A DNA stretch of 64,000 bases. Origin: Solilutibacter tolerans (GTDB lineage: Bacteria; Pseudomonadota; Gammaproteobacteria; Xanthomonadales; Xanthomonadaceae). The stretch is taken from NCBI RefSeq assembly GCF_900155935.1, contig NZ_FTLW01000004.1, positions 248,001 through 312,000 of the forward strand, read 5' to 3'. The notes beneath the pieces are model-generated. The model was not told the DNA's origin and did not search any database. It was given only the letters and a program-made list of their open reading frames with translations. The position numbers were made by a program, and so were the translations under genes. Positions 1 to 7,440 of this stretch are shown here, in pieces. Position 1 is the first letter of the stretch. Every line of letters starts with the position of its first letter.

Positions 1-411
1 TTGGAAGCCGATCGACACGATGCCCATCACACCCAAGACGCGCGCGATCACCGACAGCGGTAGATGACGCGAGAACGCGGCGACGGCGCCGGTCCATCCG
101 GCCAGCACCAGCAGCCACAGCAGCAGCGAGCCTTCGTGCGCCCCCCACACGGCGGTGAAGCGATAGACCATCGGCAGCAGCGAGTTGCTGTTATCGGCCA
201 CGTATTGCAGCGAACGGTCTTGCACCACAAACGCGTGGGTGAGCAGAATGAAAGCGAAAGCGATGAGCGCGAGTTGGACGAAGGCTGCCGGACGCGCGAC
301 CGCCATCCAGTCGTTGCGCCCTTTGTGTGCGCCGATCAGCGGGATGACCGACTGGATCACGGCGACCCACAGCGCCAAGTTCAGCGCGAAATGACCCAGT
401 TCTCCCAGCAT
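1..411 (-). CDS. ccmF: CcmF, cytochrome c haem lyase subunit (N-terminal 137 residues; cut by window edge)
   Basis: CcmF works with CcmH to attach haem, delivered by holo-CcmE, to apocytochrome c in the periplasm. Only the N-terminus is here: it starts [15 protein letters not shown] and continues through hydrophobic segments to a WGAHEGSLLLW stretch near residues 89-99, which is the typical start of this family. The ATG at 411-409 shares one base with the ccmE stop (TGATG), so the two are translationally coupled. The reading frame is open to base 1; a full CcmF is roughly 640-660 residues, so about four fifths lie outside. It is the last visible gene of the minus-strand ccm operon. Confidence 0.93.
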   Translation of the reverse strand, partial: MLGELGHFALNLALWVAVIQSVIPLIGAHKGRNDWMAVARPAAFVQLALIAFAFILLTHAFVVQDRSLQYVADNSNSLLPMVYRFTAVWGAHEGSLLLWLLVLAGWTGAVAAFSRHLPLSVIARVLGVMGIVSIGFQ

Positions 412-872
412 CAGTTGGCCGCCGCCGGCTTGTCTTCCACGTTGTGCTTCTTGTGCGCGGCGCCCATCTTGTCGGCGACTTCTTTCGGCATGTAAGTCTC
501 GTCGTGCTTGGCCAGGACTTGCTCCGCCACAAACACGCCATCCTTCATCGAGCCGGTCGCGATTACCGCCTGCTTTTCGCGGAACAGGTCGGGCAGGATG
601 CCGGTGTAGACGACCGGCATGCGCGCATCGCCATCATCGACTTCGAAATGGGCCTCCAGCGAGCCGGTCGCGCGCTTGAAGGAGTGCTCCGCCACCATGC
701 CACCCAGGCGGAAGCGCGCCTTGTCGCCGGCCTCGCCACGCAGCACTTCGCTGGGCGTGTAGAGATAAGCCACATTGCGCTGCAGGGCCATCGACAACAA
801 GGTGACGGCGAGCGCTGCTGCCGCCACGATCATTACGATCACGATCAAGCGGCGTTTGCGTACGGGATTCAT
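411..872 (-). CDS. ccmE: CcmE, periplasmic haem chaperone
   Basis: CcmE is a membrane-anchored periplasmic haem chaperone that binds haem covalently through a histidine and passes it to the CcmF/CcmH lyase. The 153-residue protein has a basic N-terminus, one membrane anchor (about residues 9-30) and a beta-barrel OB-fold. The haem-binding motif is visible as AKHDETYMP, giving H123 and a tyrosine four residues later (Y127), as in the family HxxxY motif. The ATG overlaps the end of ccmD by four bases and the stop abuts ccmF. The length is normal. Confidence 0.95.
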   Translation of the reverse strand: MNPVRKRRLIVIVMIVAAAALAVTLLSMALQRNVAYLYTPSEVLRGEAGDKARFRLGGMVAEHSFKRATGSLEAHFEVDDGDARMPVVYTGILPDLFREKQAVIATGSMKDGVFVAEQVLAKHDETYMPKEVADKMGAAHKKHNVEDKPAAAN

Positions 873-1033
873 CGTGTGGTCTCCGACTGGCCATCACGCG
901 CGGCGCGGCGCTTGGCCAATTGCAAGGCCGCGCGGCGTGCCCGCGCGATGGTGAGCTTCGGTGCCAGCCAATCCCACGCCAGCATCAGGGCGAACACCAC
1001 GTAAGCGGCGATGACGTATTCGCGATAGCTCAT
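869..1033 (-). CDS. ccmD: CcmD, small membrane subunit of the haem exporter
   Basis: CcmD is a small single-span protein that helps release holo-CcmE from the CcmABC complex. This 54-residue product starts [18 protein letters not shown], has one membrane segment (about residues 7-25) followed by a basic arginine-rich cytoplasmic tail, as expected for the family. The ATG overlaps the ccmC stop by four bases (ATGA), and its own stop overlaps ccmE the same way. Sequence conservation in CcmD is always weak; the call rests on size, topology and its exact position between ccmC and ccmE. Confidence 0.88.
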   Translation of the reverse strand: MSYREYVIAAYVVFALMLAWDWLAPKLTIARARRAALQLAKRRAARDGQSETTR

Positions 1034-1779
1034 GTGCGTTCCCCGGCGCTGCGCAGCACCCAGTCCTTGCCGGCCTCGCGGCGCAGGTTGTCGGCGCGCG
1101 CGCGGGCCAACAGCGAGCCGACGAACCACACATGCGTGCCGATCACCATCGCCCAGAGCGGCATCACCATGCTGGGGTCCATCGAGGATTCACCGAACAT
1201 CTTGATCGTCTGGCCCTGGTGCAGCGAGTTCCACCACACCACCGAATAACGGATGACCGGCAGCAACACCACGCCGACAATCGCCAACAGGCCTGCGGCG
1301 CGTGCAGCGGCGCGACGGTCTTCGATGGCGTGATACAAGCCAATGACGCCGAGGTACATGAAAAGCAGGATCAGCTCAGTGGTCAGGCGCGGGTCCCAAT
1401 CCCACCAAGTGCCCCACATCGGCTTGCCCCAGATCGCGCCGGTGATCAGCGTGACCAAGGTGAAGGCGGCGCCGGGTGCGGCGCAGGCCATGGCCAGGAT
1501 CTCGCACAGCTTGATGCGCCAGATGAGCGCGATGGCCGAATAGATCGCCATGCCGGCAAATACGCCCAAGCTCATCCATGCGGCCGGCACGTGGATGTAG
1601 AGGATGCGGAAGCTGTCGCCTTGCTGGTAATCGGCGGGGACATTGAACAGGGCGCCCCACAAGCCGAAGAGCATGATCAACAGGCCAGCGCCATAGCACC
1701 ACGGCGACCAGCGCGCGGCGAAGCGGTCGAAATAGGGGGGCGAGGCGAGTTGATGGAACCAGCGGACGAGGGGATTCAT
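1030..1779 (-). CDS. ccmC: CcmC, haem delivery protein for CcmE
   Basis: CcmC presents haem to CcmE in the periplasm. The 249-residue protein is hydrophobic with about six membrane spans. The haem-handling tryptophan-rich motif is clear at residues 117-133 (WGKPMWGTWWDWDPRLT), with flanking conserved histidines at H63 (YIHVPAAW) and in the later WWNSLHQG stretch. I chose the ATG at 1779 (MNPLVRWFHQ), the family N-terminus, and not the farther upstream in-frame start, which would add about 49 arginine-rich residues with no counterpart. A 154-bp gap separates it from the azurin gene upstream, unlike the overlaps elsewhere in the operon. Confidence 0.95.
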   Translation of the reverse strand: MNPLVRWFHQLASPPYFDRFAARWSPWCYGAGLLIMLFGLWGALFNVPADYQQGDSFRILYIHVPAAWMSLGVFAGMAIYSAIALIWRIKLCEILAMACAAPGAAFTLVTLITGAIWGKPMWGTWWDWDPRLTTELILLFMYLGVIGLYHAIEDRRAAARAAGLLAIVGVVLLPVIRYSVVWWNSLHQGQTIKMFGESSMDPSMVMPLWAMVIGTHVWFVGSLLARARADNLRREAGKDWVLRSAGERT

Positions 1780-1887
1780 TGCACGGATCAGGCAGGGGCC
1801 GCGCACCTGGGCGGCCGGGCGCGGCGGGCCGCGTCGGTCAAACGCCAAGGATACCAGCCGACCCGCGCGGAGGCATGTGGGGTACGC

Positions 1888-1918
1888 GAACGCCCGCAAC
1901 CCCAAGGCGCGGGCGTTC
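1888..1918 (-). terminator. Perfect inverted repeat after the azurin gene (weak terminator or processing site)
   Basis: A 10-bp perfect stem (GAACGCCCGC / GCGGGCGTTC) with an 11-nt loop lies 15 nt past the azurin stop. No T-run follows on the minus strand, so it is more likely an RNA-stabilising or attenuating hairpin than a full terminator. It would let azurin and ccmCDEF be expressed at different levels. Confidence 0.4.
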
Positions 1919-1933
1919 ATGCACACAAGGAGC

Positions 1934-2491
1934 TTATTTGAGGCTGAGCGTGCCCTGCATCATCCCGGAGTGGCCCGGGAAGGTGCAAAAGAACGAAAAG
2001 CCGCCATCGGCCAGCTTGCCGGTCTCGAACGTGACCGAGGTAGATTGGCCGCCACCGACCATCGGACTGTGGGCGATGACGCGGGTGTCACCGGCCATCA
2101 CATGATCGGGCTGAACCGCGGAGCCGTCGGCCGCGACATCCCCGATATCCGCAGTCTTGGCGATGACGACGTTATGGCCCATGGCGGCGATCGGCATGCT
2201 GCCGACATGCTTCAGGTGGATGGTGAATGTCGCGCAGGACTTCGGCACGTCGATGTTCTTGACGTTGTATTGCATGGCGTCGTTGCCTTCCAGGTTGAAG
2301 GCACATTCGCCCGTCGCGGGCGCAGCATCGGTCGCGGCGTTGGCATCGGTTTCGGGGGCGGTCGATGTCGCTTCGGGTGCAGGCGCGGCTTCGGCGGCGG
2401 CGGGGGTGTTGGCCTCGGGTTCGGCAGGCTGGCTGCAAGCAGTCAGGGACAAAACGATGGCGGCGGCCAACAAGGGGGAACGAAGCTTCAT
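1934..2491 (-). CDS. Lipid-anchored azurin-like cupredoxin
   Basis: This is a blue type-1 copper electron carrier of the azurin family, predicted to be tethered to a membrane. The 185-residue precursor has a lipoprotein signal ending LTAC (C19), an Ala/Pro/Glu-rich linker at about residues 20-60, then a full azurin domain. Copper ligands are all present: H106 (MGHNVV), C169, H174 and M178 (FFCTFPGHSGMM), plus the structural cysteine pair C63 and C86. The linker recalls Laz/H.8 of Neisseria. The start at 2491 is preceded by GGAG at a good distance; the upstream in-frame ATG is not. The gene sits between ccmB and ccmC, an unusual place, and may supply electrons to c-type cytochromes or respond to nitrosative or peroxide stress (inference). 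Confidence 0.93.
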   Translation of the reverse strand: MKLRSPLLAAAIVLSLTACSQPAEPEANTPAAAEAAPAPEATSTAPETDANAATDAAPATGECAFNLEGNDAMQYNVKNIDVPKSCATFTIHLKHVGSMPIAAMGHNVVIAKTADIGDVAADGSAVQPDHVMAGDTRVIAHSPMVGGGQSTSVTFETGKLADGGFSFFCTFPGHSGMMQGTLSLK

Positions 2492-2600
2492 CACGATCTC
2501 CATGAGGGAAACAGGTGCGCCGAGCGTGGCGTCGATGACCTATTGTCCCCAATCGCACCCAGCAACACGTTGACTTGGCTCAAGAGTTGGGCGTTTGGGA

Positions 2601-3275
2601 CTATTCGCCGCTGAGTGCGATACGCAGCGCTGCCGCTGCCGTCAGCGGTGCAAGGACCGCACCGGCGACAAGGCCTGCGCCCATCATCAGCAAGGCGCCC
2701 GAGGCATCCAGCCCCTGCGCATCGGCGGCCACCGCGCCCGCGCCGAACACCAGCACAGGCACGTAGAGCGGCAGGGCGAGCAGCGCCAGCAAAATCCCCG
2801 CACGGCGCATGCCGACGGTGAGCGCGGCGACCACCGCGCCGATCAAACTCAGCAGCGGCGTGCCGATGAGAAGCGACATCATCAACAAGGGCAATTGTGC
2901 GCGTGGCAGCTGCATGAGTTCAGCCAGCAACGGCACCGCGATCAGCAGGGGTAGCGCAGTCGTCAACCAATGGCTGAAGACGCGTACGGCGATCAGCCAG
3001 GACAGCGGCACCGGGGCGAGCAGCCATTGGTCGAGGGAGCCATCTTCCGCATCCCCTCGCAACAGCGTGTCCAACGACAACATCCCCGAAAGCAACACGG
3101 CCAGCCACAGCACTGCAGGTGCCACCCGGGCAAGCAGTTCGGCTTCGCCGCCCAGCCCCAGCGCGAACAGCACCACGACCAGCACCGCGAACAGCGCAGG
3201 CTGGAAGGCATCGCCACGACGGCGCCACAACAGGCGCAGGTCGCGGACCAGCAAGGCGTAACCAGCGGCGATCAT
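2601..3275 (-). CDS. ccmB: CcmB, haem exporter ABC permease
   Basis: CcmB is the membrane subunit of the CcmAB(C) ATPase that releases haem-loaded CcmE. The 224-residue protein has about six hydrophobic spans and the family segment [20 protein letters not shown] near residues 70-90. I took the ATG at 3275: it overlaps the ccmA stop by four bases and has GGAG nine bases upstream. The alternative TTG at 3290 would place the Shine-Dalgarno inside the gene. The stop at 2601 is followed by 109 bp before azurin, so the operon is looser here than elsewhere. Confidence 0.93.
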   Translation of the reverse strand: MIAAGYALLVRDLRLLWRRRGDAFQPALFAVLVVVLFALGLGGEAELLARVAPAVLWLAVLLSGMLSLDTLLRGDAEDGSLDQWLLAPVPLSWLIAVRVFSHWLTTALPLLIAVPLLAELMQLPRAQLPLLMMSLLIGTPLLSLIGAVVAALTVGMRRAGILLALLALPLYVPVLVFGAGAVAADAQGLDASGALLMMGAGLVAGAVLAPLTAAAALRIALSGE

Positions 3276-3925
3276 TCGGCGCCACTCCAAACCGCGCGTT
3301 GCATGACCAACTCACGGGTCTTCACCGGCGGCGCGGCGTACGCACCATGCGTGGTGACCAGGGTGGCGCCGCCATCGTCCAGATGGCCGACGATCAACCG
3401 ATTCACCAGATCAATGCCGCCCAGATCCAGATTGGCGTAAGGCTCATCCAACAACCACAACGGCGCGGGCGACAGCCACATGCGTGCCAGTGAGAGGCGC
3501 TTCTTTTGCCCGGCGGACAGCGTGCGCGCGGGGCTGTCCTCGTAACCGGCCAGGCCCACGGTGGCCATCGCGGCTTCCAGCGACCGGCCTTCGCGGCGGC
3601 CATGCAGCGCGCAGAGAAATTCAAGGTTTTCCAGCGAGGTCAGGTCTGCCTTGAAGGCAGGCAAATGCCCGAGATAGGCGATGGCGCGAGCCCGGCTTTC
3701 GCGATCGGCGGCATGGCCTTTGATATCGAGCGTGCCTTCGTCCGCGCGCAGCAAGCCGGCCAGCACGCGCAGGAGCGTGGTCTTGCCGACGCCGTTGTCG
3801 CCGCGCACCAAGAGGGCTTCGCCGACATCGACGCTGAAATCCAGCGGGCCGAACAACGGTTCCTCGTTGCGCGAGAAGGAGAGGCCACGCACGGTGAGCA
3901 AGGACGGGGAAGACGAAATCGGCAC
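3272..3925 (-). CDS. ccmA: CcmA, haem exporter ABC ATPase
   Basis: CcmA is the cytoplasmic ATPase of the CcmABC complex in cytochrome c maturation. Motifs are in order: Walker [10 protein letters not shown], signature [13 protein letters not shown] and Walker B LWLLDEP. The product from the chosen GTG at 3925 is about 217 residues, near the usual 200-220. That start is a best guess: no strong ribosome site is visible, and a longer version from 3991 would run into the divergent ybdL leader. This is the first gene of the ccm operon and shares a short divergent promoter region with the aminotransferase at 4005. Confidence 0.9.
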   Translation of the reverse strand: MPISSSPSLLTVRGLSFSRNEEPLFGPLDFSVDVGEALLVRGDNGVGKTTLLRVLAGLLRADEGTLDIKGHAADRESRARAIAYLGHLPAFKADLTSLENLEFLCALHGRREGRSLEAAMATVGLAGYEDSPARTLSAGQKKRLSLARMWLSPAPLWLLDEPYANLDLGGIDLVNRLIVGHLDDGGATLVTTHGAYAAPPVKTRELVMQRAVWSGAE

Positions 3926-4004
3926 GGGGCGTGGATGGGCGGCGATGCGGCATCTTAACCGCCAGCACGTAAACTCAGACCCCCACCGCATCGACCCCCG
4001 CGCA

Positions 4005-5147
4005 ATGCAGAGCAAGCTTCCGAACGTCGGCACCACCATTTTCACCGTCATGTCGCAGCTGGCCGCCCAACACGGCGCGGTCAATCTGGGTCAGGGCTTC
4101 CCCGATTTCCCGGTGCCCGAGCGATTGATCGAGGCGTTGGACAAGGCCATGCGTGCAGGCCAAAACCAGTACGCGATGATGACCGGCACCCCGGCGCTGC
4201 GGCAGGCTATCGCGGGCAAAACCGAGCGCTGCTACGGCTACCGGCCGGACCCGGACAGCGAGATCACCGTCACCAGTGGCGCGTCCGAGGCGATCTTCGA
4301 CGCCGTGCATGCGGTCGTGCGTGCGGGCGAGGAAGTCATCGTGCTGGACCCGTGCTACGACTGCTACGAGCCGGCGATTGACCTGGCTGGTGCGCGCGCG
4401 GTGCACGTGGCCTTGGATCCCGAAACCTTCGCTCCCGATTGGCAGAAGGTGCGCGATGCAGTGACATCCAAGACGCGCATGATCATCACCAACACGCCGC
4501 ACAACCCGTCGGGCGCGATGCTCACCGCCGACGACATGCGCGAGTTGGCCGACATCGTTCAGAAGAATGGCCTCTACCTCATTTCCGACGAGGTGTACGA
4601 GCACATTGTGTTCGACGGTCGTCGCCACGAATCCGCGCTCTATTACCCCGAACTGCGCGAGCGTGCGTTCGTCATTTCGAGCTTTGGCAAGACCTATCAC
4701 TGCACCGGCTGGAAGGTCGGCTACGCGGTGGCACCGCCCGCGTTGAGCGCGGAGCTGCGCAAGGTGCACCAGTACAACACCTTCTGTACCTTCCACCCGG
4801 CGCAGGCCGCGTTTGCCGAAATGATCGAGGCCGATCCCGCGCACTACGAAACGCTGGGCGCGTTCTACCAGGAGAAGCGCGACCGTTTCCGCGAGCAGCT
4901 GGCAGGCACGAAATTCCGCCCGCTGGCCGTGCCCGGCGGTTATTTCCAGTTGGTCGATTACTCGGCGGTCAGTGACCTGGATGATGTCGAGTTCAGCCGT
5001 TGGTTGACCAAAGAGCACGGCGTCACCGGCATTCCGCTCTCGCCCTTCTACGAGACGCCGCAAACCGGGCAGCGCCTGTTGCGCTTGTGTTTTGCGAAGA
5101 GCGAACCCACTTTGGATGCAGCGATCGAGCGTTTGAAGGCGCCTTGA
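4005..5147 (+). CDS. ybdL: YbdL-type PLP aminotransferase (methionine/glutamine transaminase)
   Basis: This is a fold-type I PLP aminotransferase very close to E. coli YbdL, which favours methionine and related amino acids. The 380-residue product begins [17 protein letters not shown], contains NTPHNPSG and the PLP-lysine motif [16 protein letters not shown], and ends [18 protein letters not shown], all as in YbdL. The start was chosen by this match. The genes that follow are a methionine sulfoxide reductase and an omega-amidase. Together they suggest transamination of 4-methylthio-2-oxobutyrate to methionine with glutamine as donor (inference). A kynurenine/glutamine transaminase role is the main alternative. 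Confidence 0.9.
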   Translation: MQSKLPNVGTTIFTVMSQLAAQHGAVNLGQGFPDFPVPERLIEALDKAMRAGQNQYAMMTGTPALRQAIAGKTERCYGYRPDPDSEITVTSGASEAIFDAVHAVVRAGEEVIVLDPCYDCYEPAIDLAGARAVHVALDPETFAPDWQKVRDAVTSKTRMIITNTPHNPSGAMLTADDMRELADIVQKNGLYLISDEVYEHIVFDGRRHESALYYPELRERAFVISSFGKTYHCTGWKVGYAVAPPALSAELRKVHQYNTFCTFHPAQAAFAEMIEADPAHYETLGAFYQEKRDRFREQLAGTKFRPLAVPGGYFQLVDYSAVSDLDDVEFSRWLTKEHGVTGIPLSPFYETPQTGQRLLRLCFAKSEPTLDAAIERLKAP

Positions 5148-5228
5148 CCGCCGGGTTGGCATCCAGGCTGCTTGCATCCCCAGTGGCCTGGGAAGCGTAA
5201 GGAACTTATCACTGCTGATTAGGCTCCA

Positions 5229-6572
5229 ATGGCCATGAAAACCGTGAACCTCATCGCCGTCATCGTCACCCTGGTGGTCGCCGGCTTGCTCGCCATGTTC
5301 GTGTTGCGGCCACCTGCCGCCACGCCGTTGTTGTCATCGGGAGAAAAACACATGAGTGCGGATGTCCAAAGCATCGTCTTCGGCATGGGCTGTTTCTGGG
5401 GCGCGGAGAAGCGCTTGTCTGCGATTCCGGGTGTAGTGGATGTTGAATCCGGTTATGCCAATGGCGATGCCAGCAAGACCAGTTACGACGACGTGTTGGA
5501 ACTTGAGCGCCAGATCAAACGCGGCCGCAGCGAGGCGCGTAACCACGCCGAAGTGATCAAGGTCAGCTTCGACCCCAAGAAGGTGGAGCTGGCGACGATC
5601 TTGGCCGCGTTCTGGGAAAACCATGACCCGACCCAGGTGGACGGGCAGGGCAACGACATCGGCACCAACTATCGCAGCGCCATCTACACCTCGACGCCCG
5701 AGCAGCAAGCCCTGGCCGAGCAGACCCGCGACATCTACCAGCAATCGCTGACGCGCGAAGGCTTCGGCAAGATCGCGACAGAGATCGCGCCGCTCAAGAA
5801 CTACACGCGCGCCGAGGAATATCATCAGGACTATCTGGTGAAGAACCCCAACGGCTATTGCGGGCTGGGCGGCACGGGCGTGAAGTATGCGATGGACGGC
5901 AGCGGTGGCCAGGCGCATCCCGCGCTGGATCCGGCGACGCTCAACGCCGAGCGCCAGCTGATCGTGTTTGAAGCCGAGACTTGCCCGTATTGCGAGAAGT
6001 TCAAGAACGACGTGTTGTCGAAGTGGAAGGCTGACGTGCCCGTAGCGACCACCTTGTCCGCGCAACCGCCGAAGGGCTGGACGCTGGAGAAGGCGCTGTT
6101 TGCCACGCCGACTATCGTCCTGTTCAAGAATGGCCGCGAGGTCTCGCGCTACACCGGCTACAACGGCGAGCAGCAGGCGTTCTGGAAGTGGCTGGGGTTC
6201 CAGCTGTTGACGCCCGCGCAGCAGCGAATCGCGTTCGAGCAGGGCACCGAGGTGCCTGGCAGCGGTTCGCATCTAGACGAGAAGCGTCCCGGTTTCTATG
6301 TCGATCCGATCACCGGCGCGAATCTGTTCCGCTCGGACGCCAAGTTCGAGAGCGGTACCGGTTGGCCGAGCTTCTTCAACCCGGTCGAGGGCGCGCTGGA
6401 ATTGCGCGTGGACAACAGCCACGGCATGCGCCGCGTCGAGGTGTTGAGCAAGAGCTCCGGCATCCATCTCGGCCACGTCTTTGACGACGGCCCGCCGCCG
6501 ACCGGCAAGCGTTATTGCATCAATGGCAACGTACTGAAGTTCGTGCCGGACGAGGCGGTGGCCAAGCAATGA
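5229..6572 (+). CDS. msrAB: Membrane-anchored MsrA-thioredoxin-MsrB fusion
   Basis: The protein repairs both epimers of methionine sulfoxide. Over 447 residues it shows an N-terminal membrane anchor (about 7-26), an MsrA domain (46-215; catalytic GCFWG C55, likely resolving C211 in GYCGLGG), a thioredoxin-like segment (243-322) with CPYC (C252, C255), and an MsrB domain (327-441) with catalytic C430 in GKRYCIN. The MsrB part lacks both CxxC zinc pairs and the usual second cysteine (SGTGWPSF in place of SGCGWPSF). The anchor points the enzyme to the periplasm. Domain order differs from Neisseria PilB, where the thioredoxin-like domain comes first. It overlaps the omega-amidase gene by four bases, so they share an operon. 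Confidence 0.92.
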   Translation: MAMKTVNLIAVIVTLVVAGLLAMFVLRPPAATPLLSSGEKHMSADVQSIVFGMGCFWGAEKRLSAIPGVVDVESGYANGDASKTSYDDVLELERQIKRGRSEARNHAEVIKVSFDPKKVELATILAAFWENHDPTQVDGQGNDIGTNYRSAIYTSTPEQQALAEQTRDIYQQSLTREGFGKIATEIAPLKNYTRAEEYHQDYLVKNPNGYCGLGGTGVKYAMDGSGGQAHPALDPATLNAERQLIVFEAETCPYCEKFKNDVLSKWKADVPVATTLSAQPPKGWTLEKALFATPTIVLFKNGREVSRYTGYNGEQQAFWKWLGFQLLTPAQQRIAFEQGTEVPGSGSHLDEKRPGFYVDPITGANLFRSDAKFESGTGWPSFFNPVEGALELRVDNSHGMRRVEVLSKSSGIHLGHVFDDGPPPTGKRYCINGNVLKFVPDEAVAKQ

Positions 6573-7381
6573 CCTCCCAGCAGGACTTGCGTGTTTCCTT
6601 GGTGCAGGGCGATACCCGCTGGCATGACCCGGCGGGTAATCGCGCGTATTACGGCGAAAAAATCTCGCATCTGCGCGGGTTGACCGATCTCGTCATCCTG
6701 CCGGAGACCTTCACCAGCGGCTTTTCCAACGACGCGATCGACTCGGCTGAAGACATGCAAGGCCCGACGGTCGCGTGGATGCGCGAGCAAGCCGCCAAGC
6801 TTGATGCCGCGATCTGCGGCAGCGTGCAACTGCGCGTGGGCAAGGATGTGTTCAACCGGATGATGTTCGTGACGCCGGGCGGCGATGTGCAGCATTACGA
6901 CAAGCGGCACCTCTTCACTTTTGCCAAAGAGCATGAGCGCTACGCCGCAGGCAACGAACGCCTCACGGTGGAGTGGCGGGGATGGCGCATCTGCCCACTC
7001 GTCTGCTACGACCTGCGTTTCCCGGTGTTCGCGCGCAACCGTTTCGATGTCGAACGCAAGGACGGGCCGGATTACGACCTGTTGATCTTCGTCGCCAACT
7101 GGCCGGCAGTGCGCGCCTATCCGTGGAAGACGTTGCTACGGGCGCGTGCCATCGAAAACTTGGCCTACGTGGCGGGCGTCAACCGCGTCGGTCGCGATGG
7201 CAACGACATCGACTACGCGGGCGACAGCGCGGTGATCGATTTCCTCGGCCAGCCGGTCAGCGAAGACGGCCACGGCGAGATGGTCGCGACCACCACCCTG
7301 CAATGGGACGAATTGCAGAAGCATCGCGAGCGTTTCCCGGCGATGCATGATGGCGATGCTTTCGAGTTGATCGAGCGCTGA
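6569..7381 (+). CDS. mtnU: Omega-amidase (YafV/MtnU-type nitrilase-family hydrolase)
   Basis: This carbon-nitrogen hydrolase should cut 2-oxoglutaramate, the by-product when glutamine donates its amino group, to 2-oxoglutarate and ammonia. The 270-residue product matches E. coli YafV closely. The catalytic triad is visible: E46 (LPETFTSGF), K112 (YDKRHLF) and C146 (VCYDLRFP), with the later VANWPA and ARAIEN motifs. The ATG at 6569 overlaps the msrAB stop (ATGA); the longer upstream start has no support. Its pairing with the YbdL-type transaminase two genes upstream fits the glutamine transaminase-omega-amidase route in methionine salvage. Confidence 0.9.
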   Translation: MTSQQDLRVSLVQGDTRWHDPAGNRAYYGEKISHLRGLTDLVILPETFTSGFSNDAIDSAEDMQGPTVAWMREQAAKLDAAICGSVQLRVGKDVFNRMMFVTPGGDVQHYDKRHLFTFAKEHERYAAGNERLTVEWRGWRICPLVCYDLRFPVFARNRFDVERKDGPDYDLLIFVANWPAVRAYPWKTLLRARAIENLAYVAGVNRVGRDGNDIDYAGDSAVIDFLGQPVSEDGHGEMVATTTLQWDELQKHRERFPAMHDGDAFELIER

Positions 7382-7385
7382 AACG

Positions 7386-7411
7386 AACGACGCGCCCGAA
7401 GGCGCGTCGTT
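7386..7411. terminator. Hairpin between convergent mtnU and rluB
   Basis: An 11-bp perfect stem (AACGACGCGCC / GGCGCGTCGTT) closes a CGAA tetraloop four bases past the omega-amidase stop. The T content after it is poor on both strands (CGTTTC on the minus side), but its place between converging genes suggests a shared bidirectional terminator. Confidence 0.65.
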
Positions 7412-7440
7412 GATCAATCCTGTGTCAGGCCGAATACGGC

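Noticed and set aside
3975-5177. A 400-codon minus-strand frame opposite the aminotransferase
   Set aside because: The plus-strand gene matches YbdL along its full length; the antisense frame has no family features.
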